NCBI RefSeq assembly: GCF_016125515.1
Contig: NZ_WGLO01000001.1
Coordinates: forward strand, 1-64,000
Length of the DNA: 64,000 nucleotides
Direction of reading: 5' to 3'
From: Hyphomonas sp.
Lineage (GTDB): Bacteria; Pseudomonadota; Alphaproteobacteria; Caulobacterales; Hyphomonadaceae
Under the pieces are notes generated by a model. That model saw nothing but the letters and a program-made list of their open reading frames with translations, searched no databases and was not told the DNA's origin. The position numbers and the translations under genes are program-made. Shown in pieces: positions 28,705 through 37,523 of this stretch; position 1 is the first letter of the stretch, and every line of letters starts with the position of its first letter.

Positions 28705-29805
28705 ATGACGTACGAGACACCGCAACCGCCGCCGCTGCCTGCGGAGCCTGCGCCCTCACCGACGCGCACCGTGCCGCTCTGGCGGCGCCTGGCGGTGGGC
28801 GCGGTGCAGGTCGGCGTCGGTGTCTTCGCACTGTTCCACGTCTACGCCCTCGCGCTCAAGGTCGTGCCCGCTCCCGGCACGCTCCTGATGATCCAGCGGT
28901 CGGGGGAGGGTCAGCATGTCCAGCAGGACTGGGTCTCCCTGGACAGAATTTCGCCCCATCTCGTTCTCGCCGTCATCAGCGCCGAAGACGCGAAGTTCTG
29001 CGAACATGACGGCATCGATTGGGACGCCATCGAGAAGGCCCGCGAATTCAACCGGAAGCATGAAGGCAAGAAGCGCCGCGGCGGCTCCACCATCAGTCAG
29101 CAGACGGCCAAGAACGTCTTCTTCTGGAATGGCGGCGGCATGGCCCGCAAGGCCGGCGAAGCCTGGATGACCTATGTGATCGAGGCCGTCTGGGGCAAGC
29201 GGCGCATCATGGAAGTCTATCTCAACGTGGCCGAATGGGGCGATGGCCTCTTCGGTGCGGAGGCCGCCGCGCAGGCCCGGTTCGGCAAGTCCGCCGCCGA
29301 CCTAACGCCGCTCGAAGCGGCCCGCCTCGCAGCCGTCCTTCCGTCCCCGAACAAATGGAGCGCCGACAAGCCCGGCCCCTATGTGCGCAAGCGCACCGGC
29401 TCCATCCAGTCGCGCATGCGCATCGTCGCCAATGAAGGTTTTGCCGCCTGCGTGCTCGGCGACGATTTCCGCTCGAACCTGCCGAAGCCGGAACCGGGCG
29501 AGACCCCGCGTCCGCCGCCGGTCCTGGAAGACCTGCCTGATGCGCCTGAAACCGGCGAAGAAGCACTGATCGCGCCGGCCGACGCCACGGCGCCGGACGA
29601 GAACGCCAATGACGCGTTGAACGAGATCCTGAATTCAGCCGACGAAACCTTCAACACCGAGCCCGCCGCCGATCCAGCCGAAGCGGCGCCCGAAACCACG
29701 CCCGAATCCCTGCCGGAACCGGAATCCGCCCCGTCCGACCCGCAACCCGACCCGTCTCCGCCCACTGACGAAGGCGGCCCCACAATCCTCACCCCACCTG
29801 AATGA
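28705..29805 (+). CDS. mtgA: Monofunctional peptidoglycan glycosyltransferase with extended C-tail
   Basis: A 366-residue GT51 enzyme polymerising lipid II into glycan strands in the periplasm. After a proline-rich cytosolic start and one membrane anchor (about residues 27-48) come the GT51 motifs: ISAEDAKFCEHDGIDWDAI (catalytic Glu near 94), RRGGSTISQQTAKNVFFW, EVYLNVAEWGDG and FGKSAADLTPLEAARLAAVLP. Ordinary MtgA proteins end near residue 250; here about 115 extra residues, very rich in Pro, Glu, Asp and Ala, follow. The tail may be a flexible periplasmic linker. Confidence 0.92.
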   Translation: MTYETPQPPPLPAEPAPSPTRTVPLWRRLAVGAVQVGVGVFALFHVYALALKVVPAPGTLLMIQRSGEGQHVQQDWVSLDRISPHLVLAVISAEDAKFCEHDGIDWDAIEKAREFNRKHEGKKRRGGSTISQQTAKNVFFWNGGGMARKAGEAWMTYVIEAVWGKRRIMEVYLNVAEWGDGLFGAEAAAQARFGKSAADLTPLEAARLAAVLPSPNKWSADKPGPYVRKRTGSIQSRMRIVANEGFAACVLGDDFRSNLPKPEPGETPRPPPVLEDLPDAPETGEEALIAPADATAPDENANDALNEILNSADETFNTEPAADPAEAAPETTPESLPEPESAPSDPQPDPSPPTDEGGPTILTPPE

Positions 29806-29908
29806 GCGGCAGGCGGCGCAGGCCCTCACCCCCATCCCCAACACCTCCTGGATACTCTTGTCATCCCGATACACGCCGGCAACCCAGACTTGTGCCAAGT
29901 CCGCCCTC

Positions 29909-29926
29909 TCCCCGCTTTCGCGGGGA
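29909..29926. repeat. Short intergenic palindrome
   Basis: TCCCCGC (29909-29915) and GCGGGGA (29920-29926) form a perfect 7-bp stem around TTTC between the convergent mtgA and SDR genes. The context (CCCCGCTTTCGCGGGGATGAG) resembles a short palindromic intergenic sequence that is widespread in GC-rich alphaproteobacterial genomes. It could serve as a shared terminator, though no T-tract follows. Confidence 0.4.
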
Positions 29927-29992
29927 TGAGCGGATCAAACAACAGTCCATGAAACCGGACAGCCTAAAGCTTCGTCTGGCCGTACGTGCCGC

Positions 29993-30910
29993 CTAAACCG
30001 GATCGTAGGGGAACACGCTGGTCGTCGGGCCGAGGTCCGTGAAGCTGCCATTCATCGCCGGGAAGCAATGGTCGATCAGCGATTCCGGTGTCCAGCCTTC
30101 AAGGCGCGCCAGCGTCTTCACCGGGCGGGGCTGGTCGAACAGGATCACTTCATTGCCGCGCACACCGAAGATCTGTCCACTGACATGGGCCGCCGTGTCG
30201 GCGCAGAGCGCAACCGCCACCTGCGCCACCTGGTCGGCGCGCATGCCGTTCTTCATCCGCTCGACCCGTGCGGCGCTCGCTTCGTCCTTCACTGGGATCG
30301 AGGCGATCATCCGTGTCCAGGCAAAAGGCGCGATGATGTTCGAGCGGACATTCTTGGCCGCGCCTTCCATCGCGATGATGCGGCTGAGACCCGCGATGCC
30401 GAGCTTGGCGGCGCCGTAATTGGCCTGGCCGATATTGCCGATCAGGCCGGTGGTCGAGGTGAACAGCACATAGGCGCCGGCCTGCTTCTCGCGGAAGTGT
30501 TCGATCGTGGCGCGGGTCACGTTGAACGAGCCGTGCAGGTGGACGTCGATGACCGCCTTCCAATCGCTCTCGCTCATCTTGTGGAACATGCCGTCGCGCA
30601 GGATGCCGGCCGGGTTGATTACCGCGTCGAGCCGGCCATAGGTGTCCATCGCCTGCGTCACCATGTCCGCCACGGCGTTATAGTCGGTTACGCTGTCGGA
30701 GTTCGACACCGCTTCGCCGCCGGCCTTGCGGATTTCCGCTGCGACAGCCTCGGCCGGCCCGGCCGAGCCTTCCTCATCGCCCTTCAGGCTGCCGCCGAGA
30801 TCGTTGACCACGACTTTCGCCCCCTGGCGCGCCGCCAACAGGGCGGTCTCCCGGCCGATGCCGTTGCCGCCGCCGGTGACCAGCACCACTTTTCCGTCCA
30901 GAACGCCCAT
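29993..30910 (-). CDS. SDR-family dehydrogenase, (3R)-hydroxyacyl-CoA dehydrogenase type
   Basis: A 305-residue classical short-chain dehydrogenase. NAD(P) motif VTGGGNGIGRETA is at residues 10-22, followed by VVVNDLGGSLKGDEEGS, an insertion characteristic of the hydroxyacyl-CoA dehydrogenase part of multifunctional enzyme type 2; catalytic YGAAK lies near 165. The C-terminal extension (SLIDHCFPAMNGSF) is also typical of that group. Probable role in fatty-acyl or related CoA-ester oxidation. Start 30910 has AGGAGG; the frame open to 31120 is not used. Divergent from the HAD gene. Confidence 0.82.
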   Translation of the reverse strand: MGVLDGKVVLVTGGGNGIGRETALLAARQGAKVVVNDLGGSLKGDEEGSAGPAEAVAAEIRKAGGEAVSNSDSVTDYNAVADMVTQAMDTYGRLDAVINPAGILRDGMFHKMSESDWKAVIDVHLHGSFNVTRATIEHFREKQAGAYVLFTSTTGLIGNIGQANYGAAKLGIAGLSRIIAMEGAAKNVRSNIIAPFAWTRMIASIPVKDEASAARVERMKNGMRADQVAQVAVALCADTAAHVSGQIFGVRGNEVILFDQPRPVKTLARLEGWTPESLIDHCFPAMNGSFTDLGPTTSVFPYDPV

Positions 30911-31027
30911 GTTTTCCTCCTGATTGTCTCGGGCCGGGACACTACTGCGCTCATTCATCCCCGCAAGGGCAGGGGGCGCAAAAATCAAGGTTTGAAATGC
31001 CCGCCCCGAACGGCTAGCTAGCGCGTC

Positions 31028-31678
31028 ATGACACGCACCTTCCAAGCCATCATCTGGGATTTCGGGGGGGTCTTCACCTCCTCGCCCTTCGAAGCCTTCA
31101 ACCGGTATGAAGCCGAGCAAGGCCTGCCGGCAGACTTCATCCGCTCCGTCAACGCCGTGAACCCGCTGGAGAATGCCTGGGCCAAGCTTGAGCGTTCGGA
31201 AGTGGACGCCGCCCAGTTCGACGTGCTCTTCCGCACCGAGTCGAAGGCGCTCGGCCGGGAAGTGCCGGGCCGTGATGTGCTCGGCCTCCTGTCAGGTAGC
31301 TTGCGCCCGCGGGTCGTCAACGCGCTCAAGGTCTGCAAGAGCCATGGCAAGGTCGGTTGCATCACCAACAACGCCCCCATCGGCAAGGGCGCCTCGATGA
31401 CCAATGACGATGCCAAGGCCCGCGAGCTCGCGGCCGTGTTCGACCTGTTCGACCACCTGATCGAAAGCTCCAAGCTCGGCATCCGCAAACCGGACCCGCG
31501 CATCTATGCGCTGATGTGCGAAGCGCTGGATGTCGACCCGAAGGCCTGCGTCTATCTCGACGATCTCGGCATCAACCTGAAGCCCGCCCGGGACATGGGC
31601 ATGGCCACCATCAAGGTCACCAGCGAGGCGCAGCTTCTGGCCGATCTGGAAGCCGTGACCGGCTATGCGCTCAGCTAG
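31028..31678 (+). CDS. HAD-IA family hydrolase
   Basis: A 216-residue phosphatase-like protein. HAD motif I is IIWDFGGVFTSSP (nucleophile Asp near 11), motif II ITNN near 115, motif III lysine in SSKLGIRKPDPRIY near 140, motif IV YLDDLGINL near 178. It belongs with the soluble-epoxide-hydrolase-N-domain/ACAD10-like HAD group. Substrate unknown. Followed with a 14-base overlap by a lipoprotein gene and then phhB, forming a three-gene plus-strand unit. Confidence 0.85.
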   Translation: MTRTFQAIIWDFGGVFTSSPFEAFNRYEAEQGLPADFIRSVNAVNPLENAWAKLERSEVDAAQFDVLFRTESKALGREVPGRDVLGLLSGSLRPRVVNALKVCKSHGKVGCITNNAPIGKGASMTNDDAKARELAAVFDLFDHLIESSKLGIRKPDPRIYALMCEALDVDPKACVYLDDLGINLKPARDMGMATIKVTSEAQLLADLEAVTGYALS

Positions 31679-32255
31679 TCTCTGCCTCGCTGCGGCGCTG
31701 ATGGGTCTTGCCGCCTGCGGGCGCGCGGAGCCGGAGGTCGTACTGCCGCTGCCGCCGGTGCCGGACGAACGCCTTGCCCAGCCGCCCCATGCGCCGCCGG
31801 AGATCGAGATCAGCGACGCCGCCGCCCGGACGCGCGACGAGCTGCTGAAGCAGGCGACGCGCGGCTCGCTGCGCGGGCTTGCCGCCATCGCCGCGCGCAA
31901 TCCGGACTTCAAGTCGAACCTTGGCGGGCAGGACCATGAACGCTTCTGGGACCTCTTGCGCCGCACCGGTGTCGATCCCAACCGCAAGCTGCGCGACCTG
32001 CTGGACCAGCCGGCCGGCCTGCGCGAGATTGATGGCGAGCGCTGGTATGTCTGGCCGGACCTGGCCGCGAAGGACGCGGCCGATCTGATCCCGGAGAAGC
32101 TGACCTTCCAGGACCGCAAGCGCCTTTTGGACCTGATCGGCGATGAAGGCGTCGGCCGCATCCGCGCCGGCGAAGGCTATCCCGGCATGCGCACCGCGAT
32201 CTCGGAAGAGGGCGTGTGGATTTACTTCGTACTCGGACAAGACGGGGAAGACTGA
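31665..32255 (+). CDS. Hypothetical lipoprotein
   Basis: A 196-residue protein with a clean lipobox (MGLAAC, Cys18) and a proline-rich linker. Its mature body contains [38 protein letters not shown] and a Trp/Tyr-rich core ([10 protein letters not shown]), similar in feel to periplasmic accessory domains found in alphaproteobacteria. No name can be given. It overlaps the HAD gene by 14 bases and ends two bases before phhB, so it is translated from the same message. Confidence 0.72.
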   Translation: MRSASLCLAAALMGLAACGRAEPEVVLPLPPVPDERLAQPPHAPPEIEISDAAARTRDELLKQATRGSLRGLAAIAARNPDFKSNLGGQDHERFWDLLRRTGVDPNRKLRDLLDQPAGLREIDGERWYVWPDLAAKDAADLIPEKLTFQDRKRLLDLIGDEGVGRIRAGEGYPGMRTAISEEGVWIYFVLGQDGED

Positions 32256-32257
32256 AC

Positions 32258-32551
32258 ATGACCGCAAAGATCGGCGCGACTGCCGCAATCAAGGCCTTGA
32301 AGGGATGGACAAGCGCCGAGGGTGACCGCGACGCGATCTTCAAGCGCTACAAGTTCGCCGACTTCAAATCGGCCTTCGCCTTCATGTCCGCCGCCGCGCT
32401 GAAGGCCGAACAGATGGACCATCATCCGGAATGGTTCAATGTCTACAACAAGGTCGAAGTCACCCTCACCACGCATGACGCTGACGGTGTCACGCAGAAG
32501 GACCTGGAACTGGCCGGCTTCATGGATCAGCTCGCTGCTCGGCTAAGCTAG
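32258..32551 (+). CDS. phhB: Pterin-4a-carbinolamine dehydratase
   Basis: A 97-residue enzyme recycling the 4a-hydroxy-tetrahydropterin formed by aromatic amino-acid hydroxylases. The family active-site sequence [20 protein letters not shown] is intact near residues 50-70, including the HH pair. No phenylalanine hydroxylase gene is in the window, so the partner must be elsewhere, or the protein has another (molybdopterin or dimerisation-factor-like) role. Confidence 0.93.
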   Translation: MTAKIGATAAIKALKGWTSAEGDRDAIFKRYKFADFKSAFAFMSAAALKAEQMDHHPEWFNVYNKVEVTLTTHDADGVTQKDLELAGFMDQLAARLS

Positions 32552-32552
32552 C

Positions 32553-34097
32553 CTATTTCTTCCACGCCACGCGGTAGAGATCGAAGCGGCGGTCCTTGAG
32601 GTTGCGCACCGCGCCGGACTGGCGTGCAGTCAGCAGGTCTGACAGCGACAGGTCTGCCAGGGCAATCGTCTCGGTATTGGCCGCCGTATCCGCCGCTACG
32701 CCGTCGCGTGAGAACGCGAAGTCAGACGGCGTCAGAATGCAGCTTTCGGCATAGTGGATGTCCATGTTCTCGACGTTCGGCAGGTTGCCGACAACGCCCG
32801 ACATGACCACGTAGCACTGGTTCTCGATCGCGCGGGCCTGGCAGCAATACCGTACACGGAGATAGCCGCGCCGCTCGTCTGTGCAGAAGGGGACGAACAG
32901 CATCAGCGCACCCTGGTCCACAAGGTGGCGGGCGACTTCCGGGAACTCGGAATCGTAACAGATCATCACGCCGATCGGGCCGCAATCGGTCTGGATGACA
33001 TGATTGCCTTCGCCGCCCTTGATGTTCCACCAGCTCTGCTCCGAGGGCGTGGGGTGCAACTTCTCCTGCGTGTGGACCGATCCGTCGCGCAGGAAGATAT
33101 AGGCCACATTGTGGATGTCGCCGTCTGCCATTTCTGACGGGTGCGAGCCGCCAATGATGTTGATGTTGTAAGCCACCGCCAGCTTTTCCATGAAGGCGAT
33201 GAAGCGCGGCGTGTACTCCGAGATCTTCTGGATCGACTCGACCGGGCCCAGCGGCTTGTTCTCGAGCGACAGCAGTTGCAGCGTGAAGAGTTCCGGGAAG
33301 GTGACGAAATCGGCGCGGTAGTCGGAGGCGATGTCGACGAAATATTCCACCTGCTGTTCGAAATCGTCGATCAAGTTGATGCGGCGCATCTGGAATTGGA
33401 CGGTGGCCACGCGCACCCGTTCGGGCAGGGACGTGTTGCCGGAGCCGGGCTTAGCCTTGATCTTCTCCTGCGCCAGCGGATTGCGCCACAGCATCTGCGT
33501 CGCATGTGTGCCGGACTCGAGATCCTCCGCCATGTAGTTCTTCAGCACACCGATGACCTCGAATCCCTGGCGTAGCTGAAAGCTGAGCACGGGATCGCGC
33601 AGCTTGGACTCGCGCACAGCCTCCACATAGTCGGCGGGATTCGGGTATTGCTTGGCATGGCGGTGATAGCCGGGGATACGGCCGCCGAACATGATGCCCT
33701 TCAGTTCGTGCCATTGGCATAGGTCCTGCCGGATCTTGTAGAAGCGCTGGCCGATCCTCAGCCGGCGGAATTCCGAATCGACCAGGACGTCCATGCCGTA
33801 CAGCATGTCGCCGTCCGGATCGTGGCGGGCTGCAAAGCCGCCGCCGGTGATCTCGTTCCAGGTATGCTGGGCCATCGCCACGCTGGAAGAAATGATGAAG
33901 GTCACGCAGTGGCCGACAATCCGGCCTTCGAACTCGGCGACGAACTGGCCGTCCGGAAAGCGGTTGATCTGTCCGGCGATCTGGTCGGCGGTATATCCAA
34001 AGCCGACGCCATAGGCTTTCTCATACAGCGGCAGCAGGGCCGGTATGTCCTTGGGCGTTGCGTTGCGGATGACAAGTTTTGATTTTGAAGTGCTCAC
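32553..34097 (-). CDS. Fused GNAT acetyltransferase / carbon-nitrogen hydrolase
   Basis: A 514-residue two-domain protein. Residues 8-200 are a GNAT domain (IRNATPKDIPALLPLYEKAY; acetyl-CoA loop RRLRIGQRFY). Residues about 230-510 are a nitrilase-fold domain with the full Glu-Lys-Cys triad: FPELFTL near 270, EKLHPTPSE near 346 and MICYDSEFPE near 379. The same fusion is known in many bacteria as a GNAT/carbon-nitrogen hydrolase protein of unknown substrate; C-N hydrolysis of an amide coupled to N-acetylation is the natural inference. It ends one base after phhB, converging. Confidence 0.9.
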   Translation of the reverse strand: MSTSKSKLVIRNATPKDIPALLPLYEKAYGVGFGYTADQIAGQINRFPDGQFVAEFEGRIVGHCVTFIISSSVAMAQHTWNEITGGGFAARHDPDGDMLYGMDVLVDSEFRRLRIGQRFYKIRQDLCQWHELKGIMFGGRIPGYHRHAKQYPNPADYVEAVRESKLRDPVLSFQLRQGFEVIGVLKNYMAEDLESGTHATQMLWRNPLAQEKIKAKPGSGNTSLPERVRVATVQFQMRRINLIDDFEQQVEYFVDIASDYRADFVTFPELFTLQLLSLENKPLGPVESIQKISEYTPRFIAFMEKLAVAYNINIIGGSHPSEMADGDIHNVAYIFLRDGSVHTQEKLHPTPSEQSWWNIKGGEGNHVIQTDCGPIGVMICYDSEFPEVARHLVDQGALMLFVPFCTDERRGYLRVRYCCQARAIENQCYVVMSGVVGNLPNVENMDIHYAESCILTPSDFAFSRDGVAADTAANTETIALADLSLSDLLTARQSGAVRNLKDRRFDLYRVAWKK

Positions 34098-34106
34098 ACG
34101 CGCCTC

Positions 34107-35417
34107 TTAGCGCGGCTCGTTCGGTACACGCAAGACCGCGCGCAAGCCGCCGAGGGGGCTGATCGACAGGCGAACGTCCCCGCCATGGGCCCGCGCCGTG
34201 TCGCGCGCAAGCGTCAGGCCGAGCCCGGTGCCTGACTCATTCTGGCTGCGCGCGTCGTCGAGTCGGGAGAAGGGGCGGAAGGCCTCTTCGCGGCGTTCGG
34301 CCGGAATGCCCGGCCCGTCATCGTCGACTGCGACCTCGGCCCAGTGCGGGCCGTCGACCAGTGTCACGCGCGCCGAAGTCGCATACTTTATGGCGTTCGA
34401 GATCAGGTTTGTCACCGCGCGCTTCAGGGCGAGCGGCCGCCCGGTCACCATGATGCGTGAGGGGCCGACAACCGGGATATGACCGCCGAAGCTGGATACG
34501 ACCTCGCGCACCATTTGTCCGAGGTCGAACAATTCGGCCTCGTCGCCTTCCTCGCCGCGCGCAAAGGCGAGGTATTCGTCGAGCATCATCGCCATGTCGT
34601 CGAGGTCGGATTTGGCAGCGCGGATATCGGCGTTCTCTTCCATCATTGCCAGCGCCAGCTTCAGCCGGGTCAGCGGCGTGCGCAGGTCGTGGCTGACACC
34701 AGCCAGCATGGCGGTGCGCTGGTCGGCAAAGGCGGTCAGGCGCTGTTTCATGTCGATTAACGCGCGCGCCGCATCGCGCACTTCGGTTGCGCCGGAGGGG
34801 CGGAAGTCCGGCAGATCGCGTCCTCGGCCGAAGGCGCGCGCGGCTTCCGATAGGCGGAGGATGGAGCGCACCTGTTGGTTCAGGAAGCCGATGGCCAGCA
34901 ACACCATCAGCAGCGAGAAGGCGATGACCCACACGATGAAGATGTGCGAGTTGATCATGAAGGCGCGCTTGCGGTCGATGATGATCTCGCCGGTGCCCTG
35001 CCGGGTCGGAAAGCGGATATGCACGCGGGCATCGCCCCGCGACAAGCCGACGAAGAGCGGCTCACCGAGGCGGCCGGCAAGTTCGCCCCTTAGCGTGTCG
35101 TCATAGGGGAAGTGATGCTTCAGCTTGCTCTCGCTCACGGCAGACTTCGGAAGCGTGCAGGTAAAATAGGTTTCGATCTGGAACTGGATGCGCGTGTAGT
35201 CGGCTTCGACATAGTCCGGGTTCTGACAGGCTGCGCGGATCAGGCTGGCATCGCGGGCGATTGCCTGGCCGAGCTTGCGGTTCACTTCGGCCACCTGGCT
35301 CGAATAATAATACCAGGTCATCAGGCTGAGGATCAGCAGCACGGGCACTAGCAACAGGAGCAGGGTGCGGGCGTACAGACCGCGCGGCGTGAAGTCCCGG
35401 AGGCGTGGCATGGCCAT
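34107..35417 (-). CDS. EnvZ-like sensor histidine kinase
   Basis: A 436-residue inner-membrane kinase: helix near residues 16-37, a periplasmic sensor of about 110 residues (two Cys in it: RAACQNPDY and FTCTLPK), second helix near 155-175, a HAMP linker, H-box GVSHDLRTPLTRLKL with phospho-His near 240, then N, G1 (VDDDGPGIP) and G2 (GTGLGLTLA) boxes. Domain order matches EnvZ. One base separates it from the response regulator gene, so the pair is an operon; stimulus unknown (osmotic or envelope stress by analogy). Confidence 0.92.
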   Translation of the reverse strand: MAMPRLRDFTPRGLYARTLLLLLVPVLLILSLMTWYYYSSQVAEVNRKLGQAIARDASLIRAACQNPDYVEADYTRIQFQIETYFTCTLPKSAVSESKLKHHFPYDDTLRGELAGRLGEPLFVGLSRGDARVHIRFPTRQGTGEIIIDRKRAFMINSHIFIVWVIAFSLLMVLLAIGFLNQQVRSILRLSEAARAFGRGRDLPDFRPSGATEVRDAARALIDMKQRLTAFADQRTAMLAGVSHDLRTPLTRLKLALAMMEENADIRAAKSDLDDMAMMLDEYLAFARGEEGDEAELFDLGQMVREVVSSFGGHIPVVGPSRIMVTGRPLALKRAVTNLISNAIKYATSARVTLVDGPHWAEVAVDDDGPGIPAERREEAFRPFSRLDDARSQNESGTGLGLTLARDTARAHGGDVRLSISPLGGLRAVLRVPNEPR

Positions 35418-35418
35418 G

Positions 35419-36114
35419 TCAGTCTGGCATCAGGCGATAACCGACGCCGCGCACGGTCTGGATGTGCACCGGCTCCTTCGGGTTCGGCTCGATCTTGCGG
35501 CGCAGGCGCGTGACCTGCACGTCCACGGAGCGTTCGAGGCCCGCCGAGGTCAGCTCGGCAAGGTCTTCTCGGCTGACCGGCTCGCCGGGCGTGCGGGCCA
35601 GCACCGTGAGCAGCTGCAACTCGGCATCGGTCAGGCGGATGCGCTGGTCGCCGGATTTGAGCTCGCCGCGCGCCGCGTTGAACACGAGGCCCGACATCTC
35701 GATCTCTTCGGGCGGCGGGGCGGCCTTGGCCGAACGGCGCAGGATCGCCTCGCAGCGCAGCACCAGTTCTTCCGGCTCGAAAGGTTTGGCGAGATAGTCG
35801 TCCGCCCCGGTGCGCAGGCCCTCGATCCGGTCGCTGGTCTGGCCGCGCGCGGTCAGCAGCATCACGGGCGTCTCCCGGGCCGGGCCCTTGCGGATGGAGG
35901 TGAGGAGGGAGAGACCATCCTCGCCGGGCATCATGATGTCGAGGACGGCAAGGTCGAAGTTCAGGTTCTCCATCAGACGGCGGGCGCTGGCGGCATCGGC
36001 CGCGGCACTAACCCGGAACCCTTTCAGCGTCAGGAAGCGCTTGGTCAGGTCACGGATGCGGTCGTCATCATCGACGATCAGGATATGGGCGGGCTCTTTC
36101 ACAGGGGCGCTCAC
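35419..36114 (-). CDS. OmpR-type response regulator
   Basis: A 231-residue two-domain regulator. Receiver: acidic pair IVDDDDRIRD, phospho-acceptor LAVLDIMMPGEDG (Asp near 56), LLTARGQTSDR and the KPF lysine. Output: winged helix with SVDVQVTRLRRKIEPNP recognition region. The start is GTG at 36114, overlapping the TGA of the upstream MarR gene (GTGA), so translation is coupled to it. Confidence 0.94.
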   Translation of the reverse strand: MSAPVKEPAHILIVDDDDRIRDLTKRFLTLKGFRVSAAADAASARRLMENLNFDLAVLDIMMPGEDGLSLLTSIRKGPARETPVMLLTARGQTSDRIEGLRTGADDYLAKPFEPEELVLRCEAILRRSAKAAPPPEEIEMSGLVFNAARGELKSGDQRIRLTDAELQLLTVLARTPGEPVSREDLAELTSAGLERSVDVQVTRLRRKIEPNPKEPVHIQTVRGVGYRLMPD

Positions 36115-36575
36115 TTCACCAGCGCTTCGAGCAAGGTGCGCACCCCGGCGGCGGCTTCCGGACCGCTAGCGCGAAAGGCGAGGCGCAGGCGTTCGCGCAC
36201 CTCGATGGCGATGGGGGTGGTCAGGGTCACGCCGGCGTCCGACAGGGTCAGCTTGCGGCGGCGGGCGTCCGAGGCCTCCCGGGCCCGTTCGATCAGGCCA
36301 CGCGTGTCGAGCTGGCCGATCAGGCGGGCGAAGGTGGGCACGGTCATGCCCAGAGCGGTTCGCAATTCGCTGACGGTTTGGCCGGGCCGGTAGCGGACGG
36401 CCATGAGAATTTGCAGCTCTGGCTTGCTCAGACCAGCCTTCTTGCGCGCCTTTTCCCCCGCCCCGGCCAGCGCGTTGGCGCCTGCCAGCAGCAATCCGGC
36501 CGCACGGTCGAGCTCCTGGTCCATGAGGAACAGGCGAGGGTCGAACGGACGGTTCAGGTTGACGGGCACGGCCAT
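36111..36575 (-). CDS. MarR-family transcriptional regulator
   Basis: A 154-residue winged-helix regulator: KARKKAGLSKPELQILMAVRYRPGQTVSELRTALGMTVPTFARLIGQL spans the DNA-binding helices and DARRRKLTLSDAGV the wing. First gene of a MarR-OmpR-EnvZ operon, with the next gene starting inside its stop codon. Start 36575 is the ATG opening MAVPVNLNRPFD; the frame continues upstream through ilvE's antisense but without evidence. Probably autoregulated from the 51-bp interval shared with ilvE; ligand unknown. Confidence 0.88.
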   Translation of the reverse strand: MAVPVNLNRPFDPRLFLMDQELDRAAGLLLAGANALAGAGEKARKKAGLSKPELQILMAVRYRPGQTVSELRTALGMTVPTFARLIGQLDTRGLIERAREASDARRRKLTLSDAGVTLTTPIAIEVRERLRLAFRASGPEAAAGVRTLLEALVK

Positions 36576-36585
36576 AAGTCGGAAA

Positions 36586-36625
36586 TGAACCTGAATACGC
36601 AGAAAGTTCAAGCAAGGAGCGTTCA
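36586..36625. promoter_or_regulatory. Candidate operator between MarR gene and ilvE
   Basis: In the 51-bp divergent interval TGAAC (36586-36590) and GTTCA (36606-36610) form an inverted pair with centres 20 bp (two helical turns) apart, and GTTCA recurs at 36621-36625 just before the ilvE start. MarR proteins usually bind such palindromes in their own divergent promoter. Short half-sites make this tentative. Confidence 0.35.
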
Positions 36626-36626
36626 A

Positions 36627-37511
36627 ATGGCTGCTGCCCCCTACGATGACCGCGACGGATACATCTGGATGGACGGCGCCTTCGTACCGTGGCGCGACAC
36701 CAAGGTCCACGTGCTGACGCATGCCCTGCACTACGCTTCGGCCGTGTTCGAGGGCGAGCGCGCCTATAATGGCAAGATCTTCCGGTCGCTGGACCACTCC
36801 AAGCGCCTGCACCGGTCGGCCGGCATCATGGGCTTCGACATTCCGTTCAGCGTCGAGGAAGTCGAGCGCGCCAAGACCGAGGCCCTCGCCAAGTCGGGTC
36901 TCGACAGCGCCTATGTCCGCGCCATCGCTTGGCGCGGGTCGGAGATGATGGGCGTCTCGGCCCAGAACAACACGATCCACCTGGCTGTGGCCGTGTGGCA
37001 TTGGGGCGACTATTTTGCCGACAAGATGAAGGGCATCCGCCTGACCCATGCCCAATGGAAACGCCCCGCGCCGGACACCGCGCCGTGCGAGGCCAAGGCG
37101 GCCGGCCTCTACATGATCTGCACCCTGTCCAAGCACGCGGCCGAGAAGGCCGGCTACCAGGATGCGCTGATGCTGGACTACCGGGGCCAGGTGGCCGAGG
37201 CGACCGGCGCGAACATTTTCTTCGTGCGTGACGGCGCGCTGCACACGCCGACGCCGGATTGCTTCCTCAATGGCCTGACGCGCCAGACGACGATTGCACT
37301 GGCCAAGGCCCGCCAGATCGAAGTGGTCGAGCGGGCAATCTTCCCGTCGGAGCTGCCCACCTTCTCCGAATGCTTCATTACGGGATCGGCCGCCGAGATC
37401 ACTCCGGTCTGCGAGATCGGCGAGCACCGCTACAAGCCGGGCGCGATTTCCGAAGCCCTGGTCAACGACTATTCGGCGCTGTGCAACGGCAAGCTGGAAA
37501 TGGCGCTCTAG
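36627..37511 (+). CDS. ilvE: Branched-chain amino-acid aminotransferase
   Basis: A 294-residue class IV PLP transaminase completing Val/Leu/Ile synthesis or starting their breakdown. Recognisable: GAFVPWRDTKVHVLTHALHYASAVFEGERAY, the PLP lysine in LSKHAAEKAGYQDAL (about 168), the phosphate loop VAEATGANIFFV and TGSAAEITPV near 250. AAGGAG precedes the ATG at 36627; longer reading from 36378 runs through the MarR gene and is rejected. Confidence 0.93.
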   Translation: MAAAPYDDRDGYIWMDGAFVPWRDTKVHVLTHALHYASAVFEGERAYNGKIFRSLDHSKRLHRSAGIMGFDIPFSVEEVERAKTEALAKSGLDSAYVRAIAWRGSEMMGVSAQNNTIHLAVAVWHWGDYFADKMKGIRLTHAQWKRPAPDTAPCEAKAAGLYMICTLSKHAAEKAGYQDALMLDYRGQVAEATGANIFFVRDGALHTPTPDCFLNGLTRQTTIALAKARQIEVVERAIFPSELPTFSECFITGSAAEITPVCEIGEHRYKPGAISEALVNDYSALCNGKLEMAL

Positions 37512-37523
37512 TCCGGGCACGGA

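Noticed and set aside
32553-34097. Two separate genes (acetyltransferase and nitrilase)
   Set aside because: The frame is continuous with no stop or internal ribosome site, and this fusion is a known architecture.
36606-36625. Possible LexA box between the MarR gene and ilvE
   Set aside because: The two GTTC are separated by 11 bases, not 7.
36576-37520. Upstream continuation of the MarR frame across ilvE
   Set aside because: It is the antisense of ilvE; MarR homologues begin at the ATG at 36575.
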